A stretch of DNA of 64,000 nt from Umbilicaria muhlenbergii (Eukaryota > Ascomycota > Lecanoromycetes > Umbilicariales > Umbilicariaceae): the NCBI GenBank assembly GCA_000611775.1, contig KK106982.1:6070495-6134494 (forward strand), written 5' to 3'. The position numbers were made by a program, and so were the translations under genes. The notes below the pieces were generated by a model, which was given only the letters and a program-made list of their open reading frames with translations, had not been told where the DNA came from and did not search any database. Below, one piece after another: positions 47,801-57,058 of this stretch; the stretch's first letter is position 1, and each line of letters opens with the position of its first letter.

Positions 47801-49978
47801 AGAGCCTTTTTCATTTCAAGGAAGTACACTTCCTAAGCTTCATCATAACATCAGAAGAGTTACAGATGAACTTAAAAAAGATATGATCTGTGATTAAATG
47901 ATCAGTATTGAAGAACATCAAGGAAGTACAGTTCTTTCTTGAGTTCATGAACTTTTATAAAAAGTTCATCAAAAAGTATTCAAAAATCACATCACCTTTA
48001 ACAGAGTTGATTAAGAAGAATCAGAAATTCAAATGATCACCTGAAGCACAGAAAGTCTTCAATGAGTTGAAGAAGAGGTTCACTTCTCAATCAATTCTCA
48101 TGAGTTTTAACCCTGAGAAACTTATTACACTTGAGACAGACGCGTCAGATGAAGCTATAAAAGCATGCATCAATCAGTCAGATGATAAGAGATGTTTACA
48201 GTCAGTAGCTTTCTATTTGAGAAAGTTTTCAAGCGCTGAAATGAGTTATAAGATACATGACAAGGAGCTGTTAATTATTGTTGATGCATTTAAGCAATGA
48301 CATGTGTATCTGAAAGGACCTAAACATGAGGTTCAGGTATACTCAGATCATAAAAATCTGTTGTACTTCATGACAATAAAAGTCTTAAATTGAAGACAAG
48401 TGCGTTGGTTGAAAGAGTTGTCACAATACAACTTTAAGATTCATTATCAGAAAGGATCAGAGAATGTTAAAGTGAACACTCTCAGTCAACAAGCTGATTA
48501 TTTGCAAGATAAATCAGTCATCAGTCATGTTATCCTCTGAGAGAATGAGCAAGAAGACATGTCTTTCAATAAACAGTTCAACCTTATCATACAGGTAGAG
48601 GACAACATTTTTAAAAATGAAATTCAGAAAGCATTGAAGAATGATAAGTTAACACAGCAGGTTCTTCAAAATATTAAAGATCATGAAAGCTTCAAAAAGG
48701 AGAAAAGCTTATTACTTTTTCAAGGCTTGATCTATGTTCCTATTAGTCTTCAACGGAAGCTAATAGAGGAAAGTCATTTCAACAAGATGCACAGTCATCA
48801 AGGAATTAACAAGATGATAAAACAACTCACAAGGACATATTACTTCTCACATATAAGAAAGAAAGTTGAAAAGATCATTCAGAAATATGACATCTGCTGA
48901 AGAAGTAAAGCAGATCAACATAAATCATACAGTTTACTTAAGTCATCAAGAACATCATCAAGATCATGAGTGAGCATCACACTAAACTTTGTAATTAAGT
49001 TACCAAAGTCAAAAGAACCCCTGATGAAAGCAGTTTATGATTTGATACTAATTATCATCAACAGACTTACAAAGTACAGATACTTTATACCTTATAATGA
49101 AGCATCATCAGCAGAAGAACTCACATATATGTTCTTAAAAATTATAACAATCAATCATGAGCTGTTGAAAGAGATAATCTCTGATAAGAATAAACTCTTT
49201 ACCTTCAAGTTCTGAAAGTCATTAGTGAATCAGTTGAGGATTCATCACAAGTTGTCAACATCATATCATCCTCAGACAGATGAACAAACTGAATGACTTA
49301 ATCAAATTATGAAACAGTACCTACAGTGTTACATTAATTATCAGCAAACTAATTGAGTAAAACTCTTATCAGTAGCTCAGTTAACATATAACTCAGCAGC
49401 AACAGAAACAACTGAAGTATCATCATTTTACATCAATTACAGTTTCAACCCGGCTACAAATGAGGTCAGGGGGCTAGTAATGATAGCACAGAAAACAAGG
49501 ATACAAGTGAATCACCTCAAGAACTTGCACAAAATGTTGCAGAGGAATATTAAGTTCACCTCAGAAAGATCAGCAGTATATCACAACAAAAAGAGAGTTA
49601 AAGGACCTACTCTCAAAGAGGAGGATAAAGTATATCTCTTATGTCACAATATCAAGACAAAGTGACTTAACAACAAATTAAACCACATGAAGTTGAGACC
49701 TTTTCAAATTGCAAGAACTAAGGGAAGCATTAACTATGAGCTTGAGCTTTCACTCACTATGTGAATACACTCAGTATTTCATGTATCACTACTCAAACCA
49801 GCAGACCTGAAAACATCATTACAAGAAAGATCATCAGAGATCAACCTGAAAAGTCAAGATGCTGAATTCAAGGTAGAAGAAATCCTAGATCAGCAAGACA
49901 TAAATGATGAGTCACACTACTTGATTAAATGAAAAGGATACAACAGTGAAGGAAACACATGAGAATCAGAAGAGAATC

Positions 49979-50553
49979 TTACTCATTGTGCAGTGAAACT
50001 GCATCAGTTTCAGCAAAGAAATTCACTGAAAGCCAGTCTGTGCTGTTGAGGTCAGAAGCCTCAAGTGCAAGGAAGTCAAAAGAAGGTCTGTTAAAAAGAT
50101 CAGCAGCTACAGCAGCTGCATGCTCATTCATCTTTAGCTCTTCAATGTTTTGAAGTTCAGTACAAATCAAGTCTGACTGCTTCTTCTGCAGGAAAGTGAT
50201 TTGTTTGTGAAGTCTCTCTTTCTTCACTCTCATCTCTCACTTTTGTGTTATGATGACATCCTTTTCCTTTTTCAGGTGATGAATCTTCACACTCACCTTA
50301 TTGATCTCCTCCAGGGATATGAACAAGTCGCAAGAGATGCTCAGCCTGATGCAGGCATCACACTTGTCACAATCATCTGACATCTTACACTCCTTGTCAT
50401 CAGTTAAGCAATGACTACACGTTCACATGGCAATCCTCCCGTTTTCAGTGATTGAATCAGTCAAATGAGAATGATGAGAAGTAGATGACTTCTTCTTTCT
50501 GATACCAGATGAAGGCATGAGGAAGGTTGAGTTTTCAAGGATGAAAATGTTGA
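49979..50553 (-). pseudogene. Antisense accessory ORF of the gypsy element
   Basis: Reading opposite to gag-pol, this region encodes a Ser/Lys-rich start, a Cys/His cluster (CSHC...C...CDKCDAC) of zinc-knuckle type and a coiled coil (KKERLHKQITFLQKKQSDL), ending SVNFFAETDAVSLHNE. It is part of the fossil element and is broken. Its protein-like composition and position suggest a former accessory gene; the function is unknown. Confidence 0.5.
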
Positions 50554-50565
50554 GGGGGGAGCTAA

Positions 50566-50956
50566 TGTTACACCTCTCACTAAAGGGTACCTGTTGAGTA
50601 CACATAGCAGGCGTACATGTGGTACTGCTCATGATGCTCAGGGCATGAGCACCTCAAGCACTCAACTGCTCATGATGCTCAGGGCATGAGCACCTTGAGC
50701 ACTCAACCACTCATGATGCTCAGAGCATGAGCACCCTGAGCAGTAAGATTACACATGCAGAGCAGTATGATCACACATGAGTCTTCTAGAGTACTATATA
50801 ATCACAGGTAGATCCATAGTTAGGAGCTCATGCTCAACTCATGTATCAAATGCAATCTCATAGGTCTACTACCTTCTAGCTTATTCAAGTCTACATGTGA
50901 TCAGTAGTTCATTGAATGATTGTACTATCCCCGTCACTATGACATCACCTGTTACA
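50566..50956 (+). repeat. Gypsy 3' LTR
   Basis: 391 bp, longer than the 5' LTR because it holds three rather than two copies of the ~40-bp CTCATGATGCTCAGGGCATG unit. Confidence 0.9.
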
Positions 50957-51621
50957 CAAAGCTCCTTTGCTGTCTTCAGTTTGTAGAATGTTCCGTCCTC
51001 CTGAGAGCAAAGTGACAATATATTGTTTCAGGCCTTCCTATCAGTCCTTCTCCACTTCTTATACTCCTTAATGAGAGGCTTCAATGTCTTCTCATTCAAA
51101 CCCTTCTTCCCCTCTGACACAGCGTCAGTCCCGTCTATGACGTCTCAGTAGCCTCATGCTTTCAAATAACCCCTTGTTCTCCCTGCTCATTGAGTGTAGT
51201 TCATCTCATTGAGTTTAACTAGGCCTGAGGTCTTCAGAGACTTGTATTTCATGCTCTTTTAAGGCCGTGTGACTGCCTTCTGCGTACGCGGCGGCGTGAA
51301 TAATGACTCAGGGGTGTGAGTATTTATTTAAAGTTCTATTGATCAAGCCTTCATATATATATAGACGTTTCTATTCATTTGATTTTTGAAGTGGAATTCA
51401 TATGAAGAATTGACGTCTTTTTCAGTCAGTTTTTCGACTTTATAACTGGCTGATATCAAAGGTTTATATCAAAGCAAACTTTGGTTGCTCGACTTGCTCA
51501 ACGGCGGCGGGGGTGGCGACGGCGGGGTTGACGGCGGCGGGGGTTAAAGCAGTGAGGGTTAGAGTGAAGGTGATAGGCAACAGCAACAGGTGATAGTTAA
51601 ACACTGACTGAGCTCATAACC

Positions 51622-51876
51622 TGTTGTAATGAGATGATATAGAGACCAAATAAATGTATTGTATCTGCCTAAATATCACCCAAATGATATAAATGAACGT
51701 AAGGAAGAAAGCAGAAACTCAAGGCTTTTGAGCTGTTAATATACATGTTAAGGAGCTTTTCGCTAAGCCAAAACATATGTACACCCATGACGTGACTGCT
51801 TCTCTTGCTAGGAACCCCTGCCCTAAACCCCTGCCCCAATGACGTCTGCTCGGCGGCGAATCGGCGAAATTCAACA
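51622..51876 (-). repeat. Copia 5' LTR
   Basis: 255 bp. The inner side abuts CTCATAACC, the complement of a primer-binding site matching the initiator-Met tRNA anticodon arm; the outer side abuts the ATAAC target duplication. Confidence 0.92.
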
Positions 51877-52049
51877 ATAACGTCCTCATCCAACAGCCAA
51901 TCAAACCATACTGCTACACCGGCGACGCTCTCTTCCTGCCCCTCCAGGTCACAAGCTGCAAGAAGTGTTGCGAAAAAAGTAGAGATTGTCATACAGGACC
52001 GGAGTTTAACAGGGACGAAGCGTGTGTTAGGTTCGAGAGTGACTCGTAG
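51877..52049 (+). pseudogene. Host ORF, 3' part, displaced by the copia insertion
   Basis: After the second ATAAC the frame begun at 39753 continues as VLIQQPIKPYCYTGDALFLP and a Cys-rich end (CKKCCEKSRDCHTG...ACVRF) to the TAG at 52047-52049. The Cys spacing suggests a small metal-binding or disulfide-rich domain. The family is not recognised. Confidence 0.55.
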
Positions 52050-52193
52050 AGTGGTGTGCGTTTGTTTGTATATGCTAATCGTCGGGGCTGCCAGAGGGGT
52101 ATCGAGTAAATGCGTCGCACCGTCAGCTCCGGAGGTTTCGACGGGTTGTATTGATGGGATGACTGCGACGCCTTGTTGCAGCCGAGTGACAGG

Positions 52194-53313
52194 TTACTCC
52201 ACTTGCAACGGAGGGAGAGCTGGAGACGAGCGAGAAGTGGCGGCATACAGGCTGCTACGATTGACGTCTATCGACGGACTACGTTCTCGTTTAGTAGGGA
52301 AAGTGCCATTGAGGGCAGTCATTATCTCGTCGGCATACTCGATCGATAGCAATCTGTTCGTGCTTGGCGAGGCTTTAACAGTAAGAGGGGGATCCGGTTC
52401 GGTGGGCGAATGCACAGCGAGCCATCCAGGAAGATGCGAAGAACGACATTTATCTACTAAATCAGTATCAACGCAACCGAAGCCGACACTGGGCCGTACG
52501 AGATTGGCATTGCTTGCTCAACTCATAGAAGGTACAATTCCCACAAGCCCCACCATTTCTCCCCGGTAGAGAAATACAGCCCACGAATGGTCCTAGCTTA
52601 AGCAAGCAGTGCTGGCATTCATCACTCACAGGTTGTCGGACGGTACCACGGGACTGTCATAGCCAATGTCAGTGCAGAACTCACAAAGGTGCAATGACAT
52701 TACCTGGATCAGTAGGCTATTGATGGTTGTATGATCCCCTGTGTTGTAATGGAACGATATAGAGACCAAATAAATGTATTGTATCTGCCTAAATATCGCC
52801 CAAATGATATAAATGAACGTGAGGAAGAAAGCAGAAACTTGAGGCTTTCAAGCCGTTAATATACATGTTAAGGAGCTTTTCGCTAAGCCAAAACATATGT
52901 ACACCCATGATGTGACTGCTTCTCTTGCTAGGAACCCCTGCCCTAAACCCCTGCCCCAATGACGTCTGCTCGGCGGCGAATCGGCGAAATTCAACACCCT
53001 GCAGCAACCATCCAAGGGTCTACAGCCTCCGGTGATCGCAGAATAACATCCTGAGACGGAAGATCAAGAAGAGCGTAGTACTCAGGTGCGCGGACAATTG
53101 GACGGAGCTGCTATGCCTCAGTATTTGTATGGTCGCTGGACAATGTCACGACGTAAGAAAAAAAGGTCAGCTCACCAAGTCAGCTGAGCACAGAATGGTC
53201 GTGCCAGCAAGGTCGTACAACTTGGACCGGATCCTAGTACCATCAACAGTGAAGGGCGCTATGGCGGAGTCAGTCTCTGAAGGCTTGGGGGGACTGCCAT
53301 GCGTCGTACTCAT
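52194..53313 (-). pseudogene. DUF3716-like Cys-rich protein gene, interrupted by a solo LTR
   Basis: The ATG at 53313 opens MSTTHGSPPKPSETDSAIAP. A GTGAGC donor (53175) and CATAG acceptor (about 53111) lead to LRPIVRAPEYYALLDLPSQD and DPWMVAAG, where a 255-bp solo LTR (52742-52996) with CCCTG duplication sits in the exon. After it the frame continues as DHTTINSLLIQ and CEFCTDIGY. Then come GPFVGCISLPGRNGGACGNC and, across a 44-nt GTACGG...TTTAG intron, LDKCRSSHLPGW to a stop at 52194. The GPF..C...GGACGNC pattern resembles fungal Cys-rich DUF3716-type proteins of unknown, probably nuclear, function. One junction (near 52640) does not keep frame in my reading. With the LTR in place a normal product is unlikely. 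Confidence 0.55.
52742..52996 (-). repeat. Solo LTR of the 39918-51876 copia family
   Basis: 255 bp, TGTTG...CAACA, flanked by CCCTG on both sides (52737-52741 and 52997-53001). It is the product of LTR-LTR recombination after a full insertion into the host gene, and is close in sequence to the 51622 LTR. Confidence 0.92.
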
Positions 53314-53747
53314 GTTGTTGGCGGACAAGCTAACGTGATGGGTTCGCGGCAGCAAAAAGTAGGTGAGAGAATCCTAGCGACTATAGCGCCAATGCTTGGA
53401 ATCCGATGCACTGCCAATTGCTGATGTGGGTGTGCCAATTGAGAAGAGTGTTAACTCCGTTCATAAGAAAAGCAAAGATCTAGGACAACCATTCACTGTA
53501 GGCGTTCTATCGTCTCAAGCGGAAGGATTTGTAAGTGAAGTAAACAAGATCAGGCGGCCCTCACAATCAATTCAGTGTCATCAAGGAACAATTCCACTAT
53601 GCTTGTTAGCGTGTAATCATCGAATCCTTTGCGGCTAACTGATGTTCCCGGTCTTGTAAGAGTATCGGAAATAGGCCATGAACAGGGAAAGTGCGCGACG
53701 TGGCGAAAATCAACTGGCAGGCGTGCGGATAAAATAAGTGGCAATCG

Positions 53748-53912
53748 TCAGCTGGGGATCCCATCAACCCAATAAAGTTGAAAGACGGATTCTTGAAAGT
53801 CGTTCAGAGAGATGGTGACGCGGCAGTTGGGGCAGATATTGTTCTCATCTTCGATGGACGCGCAGAGGCAAGGCGGGTGGGAGACGTGTCCGCATTCCAC
53901 TACTTCGACCAT
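53748..53912 (-). CDS. RING-like zinc-binding mini-ORF
   Basis: A 54-residue ORF starts at ATG 53912. It contains CGHVSHPPCLCASIEDENNI followed by CPNC, i.e. the C-H-C-C...C-x2-C second half of a RING/FYVE-type finger, then VTISLNDFQESVFQLYWVDG. The first cysteine pair of a full RING is missing, so it is probably the last exon of a larger gene. The stop lies inside AAGTGGCAATCGTCAGCTG, which matches the end of the dispersed repeat at 54010, so a repeat insertion may have set the present stop. Confidence 0.35.
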   Translation of the reverse strand: MVEVVECGHVSHPPCLCASIEDENNICPNCRVTISLNDFQESVFQLYWVDGIPS

Positions 53913-54009
53913 TAAACATCATACATAGCTGGTGAGGAGAAGCCTTGCTACATAAAGTGAGAGGGATTTTTGCTACAAAGAGTGAAGCATACACTGAGAG
54001 CGACTATAT

Positions 54010-54154
54010 GTAAGACAATCAGACATAAATCATGCATATAGAGGGAGACCCTCAGGCAACTCTCCTAGCGAGCTGTTGTGAATTTCTAAGTACCGCTATA
54101 AGTGGCAATCTTCAGCTGAGGCCCCTCCTGGTATCACAACGGTGAAAACGATAC
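54010..54154. repeat. Dispersed repeat, copy 2
   Basis: About 145 bp, matching 2420-2567 in inverted orientation over its full length with scattered transitions. Shared blocks include CAGACATAA, CATGCATA, AAGTGGCAAT and TCAGCTGAGG. Confidence 0.7.
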
Positions 54155-54181
54155 AATTAAGTCTTTGAAGGTAAGTGAAAG

Positions 54182-55091
54182 AGATCCGCCGCTTCTACTA
54201 TCACTGCATTAACAGTGACAGCTCAGAAATTAGCCATCACTGATCAAGCACCTGCTGTGACGAGCCGGGAAGCAGCCATGACAGATTGAGAGACCGCGAT
54301 GACGACTTGGGAACTGAGGTTTGATACAACGGTCGGCCAACACATGGCGCTCGTCAAAGCTAGCAAAGAGCAGCATGCAATCAATCACGAGATGATCAGA
54401 AAAGCCTTGAGAGACCTTGCAGAGAAGAAGGCTTTGAAGGCAAAATTTGCGCCGTCACTGTTGATGAATGCTGATTTGATGGAACGAATGACGGAACGGA
54501 CAAAGGAAAACAAGGGTAGGTTTAAACAATTAATGAAGACAGCGCAAGGAGTACGTTCCAGGGTGTTGTATTTATTCAACGGATTGACTAGAGTTCGATT
54601 GCTACGAAAAGTGGTGCAAATATATAGAGGGGGGATGCCAAGCCACTAAGCAGGTGACAGTGAAAACTCAACACAGGGCAGATGCATACTTCAATGACAT
54701 GAGACGCAAGGCAGACGAGTATTAGGCAGACGAGTATTGTGCAAATCAGGCATCTCAGATGCGGGCTAGCAGGCAGAAGTTTCACCACGTTCAAGGAGAT
54801 CTTATGCACGACTTGAGTAGTAGCTTAAACAGCTATAAAGCAAAGATGGTGAAGCACACAGTGTTGATCAGAGAAGAAACAGCTCTACTTGAGTGAAGAG
54901 AGGAGGATATTCTGGCAAGGTCGTCATTAGCAGAGGAATTGTCTGAGGCTGGGAGCGCTGAGAAGCATACCATCGTCAATGATACCGTCAAGAACTTAAA
55001 GGGGGCGCTGGACAAAACCCTTGCCATCTTTGGAAAAGCACGGGACTCTGCTACTGAGGAGCAACCCGTCCTCTGCAGAAGAGACCCTTGA
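54182..55091 (+). pseudogene. Coiled-coil protein gene, decayed
   Basis: Open stretches in the + frames encode a charged, helical protein: VTAQKLAITDQAPAVTSREA, then TTWELRFDTTVGQHMALVKA and IRKALRDLAEKKALKAKF (54299-54649). Further on come QMRASRQKFHHVQGDLMHDL, EEDILARSSLAEELSEAG and NDTVKNLKGALDKTLAIFGK to about 55091. Two TGA codons (54289 and about 54896) interrupt it at places where Trp would fit; a frame change or intron lies near 54600, and a 16-bp tandem duplication (GCAGACGAGTATT) brings another stop at about 54723. Heptad-like spacing indicates a long coiled coil. The family is not recognised. It lies between two repeat clusters and looks like a host gene decayed by the same C-to-T process. 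Confidence 0.45.
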
Positions 55092-55495
55092 ACTTGCAAT
55101 CCTCACCGCTGAAACTACCAGCAGCAAAGTGAAGCTAGTCAGCGCTCCAGAAGGCCTTCGCTCCCGTCTTTACAGCGGATGATGAGAACGGAGACTCTCA
55201 GGCGAATGAACAGCCATCAAAGGGGAGAGATGATGCATCACTGACCGCTGCAACAAGCAGAAACAAATCGATGAGCTCAAAAGGAAAGAACACTCAGCAG
55301 CACAGAGGGTCTGTCGCAGCGGTCTGCACATACCACACTCCCTCCGCAGTCCACGAAAAGTGGAGACAATCCCTGAAATATACAATGCCATCAAGCTACC
55401 AAACGGATTGGATTGCAGAAGAGGATGTCTGGCTGAGAGCTGCTCTTTCCCTCAATGAACTTCATTTGCTGATCTTCTGAGACAGGGTTCAAGAT

Positions 55496-55815
55496 TCAAG
55501 TACCCTTCTGATCCCGCAGGCCCCTTGGGTCATGCACGCCATTAACGTACTCCACATATGCGCAGGTGCTCCCCTCTTTATGACATCTATCACAAGCGTA
55601 TGTTGTGCCGTCCTCAATTATGCTGAATTTGGATTGACGTTTGCCCATGGCTTCATGAAGACAGTTCCAGGTAAGAAGTTGACGGCTTGAATGACCACTA
55701 GCCATTGTGTCAAGCAGGGTGTAGGGTCGCTGCCGAAAATCTCAATCATCTTTGCATCTTTCCAGGGCAGTATGTGATAAACTCTGATAAGATGATAAGG
55801 ATCGGCTTTCTGCAC
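55496..55815 (-). CDS. Hypothetical protein with a CxxC...C motif
   Basis: Two overlapping minus-strand ORFs (55815-55618 and 55705-55496) are both protein-like. The first reads MQKADPYHLIRVYHILPWKD and CLTQWLVVIQAVNFL. The second contains YACDRCHKEGSTCAYVEYVN, a small Cys cluster. A splice or frameshift between them was not resolved. It may be a decayed gene; no function is assigned. Confidence 0.3.
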
Positions 55816-56227
55816 GCTCTTAGAAGAGATCTTAGGAAATAGTAGAGAATAAGCTCAGGAAAGTGCTTTAGATATGATGAGGTAGCGGATGTGGAAAGTT
55901 CAGTGGAGTCTTTCTGCACGCTCTTTTCAGAGACCTTAGGAATTAGTTAAGAACAGGTTCGTGAATGTACTTTAATTGCGATGAGGTAGCTGACGTAGGA
56001 AGTGTGGTGAGGTCTTCCTGTACGCTCTTGAATGGACCTTGGGAAATAGAGAATAAGCGTATGAAATTGCTTTGAAGGCGATAAGGTAGCTGACGTGAGA
56101 AGGCTAATGAAGTCTTTCTACACGCTCTCTGCCCGCTCTGTGAAAAGACTTTAGGAAATAGTCAAGAACAGGCTCTTGAAGGAGCTTCAATGCCAAGAGT
56201 AGCGGACGTGGAAAGTTCAGTGGAGTC
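55806..56227. repeat. ~105-bp tandem repeat, four units
   Basis: Four diverged units start near 55806, 55910, 56010 and 56112. Each begins TTTCTGCACGCTCTT-like, passes through AGGAAATAG...GAATAAGC and ends GATGAGGTAGCGGATG / GGAAAGTTCAGTGGAGTC. The array directly abuts the 5' end of the minus-strand ORF at 55496-55815. Confidence 0.8.
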
Positions 56228-56786
56228 TCGCGAATATTGCTTGACAGGTTCTGATAGGATGAAAGTTCTACACGGTTCCTGAAGGTATCGAGGACAACTG
56301 GTGACCAAGGGCTTAGAAAAATCTTCTGAAAGTAATCGGTGACAATGTGCAAAGTTAAGTACAGCAGTGCGTGGAAGCTGTGGTATAAATAGTGAAAGAT
56401 GAGGTGGGACTATGTGAATACACAGTTAAGCGATCACATGTGAGCTCGCGTTTTGGCGGAACCCGAGCCCACGCCTTTTCTCATGTGACGTAGTGCTTGT
56501 GTACCCGTTTTTTACAAATGGACTGCATAAGGTTTATGAAGAAAATAAACTTTATGCCTCGCCGGGTACACTTTGCCCTGCATTTACGAACCACAAATCT
56601 GCTCTGCATCCTTCCAACAGGTTCTAATTCTGGGTCCGTAGTAACAGGTTTTATTCTCGAGACTTGCACGGAACAATCACCATTATCAAAAGCCGATTTA
56701 AATTTTCCGCAACCAGGAGGCGGAGAATTTCATGCAGAGAATCCCTCAGTCCCCAGAACACCCATTCTACGAGCTCGATTCATATC
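56228..56786. other. No gene recognised
   Basis: Short ORFs only. A TATAAATAG at about 56382 is isolated. The stretch ends at the AGGTT target duplication of the second copia element. Confidence 0.4.
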
Positions 56787-56791
56787 AGGTT

Positions 56792-57058
56792 TGTTGCATG
56801 TGGAAAATCGTTCGTCCGCCCCGCCCTGCAGCAGCCAATATATGCCCGTAGCAGGCATCATGCCTACATGCGCTCGGCCCGACTATAGGCGCTCGGTCAA
56901 TGTAGGCGAGCACCGAGAAAGCCGATATGGGGGGTTATTTAATGTGCCCTGATTTCTACGAAGACTGCTTGCTTCTACACGTTCATTTATATCAATTGGA
57001 GCGGTATTTAGCTAGATATAATACATCTATATGGCCTCTATATCGCCCCATTGCAACA
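56792..57058 (+). repeat. Copia-2 LTR, left
   Basis: 267 bp, TGTTGCATG...CATTGCAACA. Nearly identical to the other two copies. Confidence 0.9.

Larger units (their letters stand above)
44485..50956 (+). mobile_element. Ty3/gypsy chromovirus nested in the copia element
   Basis: A fossil element of 6472 bp with LTRs 44485-44834 and 50566-50956, inserted into the copia gag with target duplication CAAAG (44480-44484 and 50957-50961). On the + strand, parts in order are gag with CCHC knuckle (about 44900-46100), protease (about 46600), reverse transcriptase with YLDDILIYF (about 47300-47900), RNase H (about 48000-48500), integrase (about 48700-49550) and a chromodomain (about 49860-49990). A polypurine tract (GAGGGGGGA) precedes the 3' LTR. 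It is broken, with tens of breaks. An antisense ORF lies between chromodomain and 3' LTR. It must be younger than the copia insertion it interrupts. Confidence 0.9.
39918..51876 (-). mobile_element. Ty1/copia LTR retroelement (host of a nested gypsy element)
   Basis: A fossil element on the minus strand, bounded by 255-bp LTRs (5' LTR 51622-51876, 3' LTR 39918-40172) that start TGTTG and end CAACA, with 5-bp target duplication ATAAC on both sides. A primer-binding region complementary to the initiator-Met tRNA anticodon arm follows the 5' LTR. Parts in copia order: gag with CCHC knuckle (from about 51265, resuming at 44480-43860), protease/pre-integrase (about 43850-43228), integrase (about 43225-42430), reverse transcriptase (about 42000-40860) and RNase H (to about 40440). 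It is broken, with tens of breaks. The LTRs differ at about 14 of 255 sites, apparently all transitions, so age is hard to read but insertion is fairly recent once mutation by a RIP-like process is allowed for. Confidence 0.9.

Noticed and set aside
51805-52569. 254-residue + ORF
   Set aside because: It begins inside the copia LTR and runs antisense to the DUF3716-like gene, whose minus-strand exons explain the region better.
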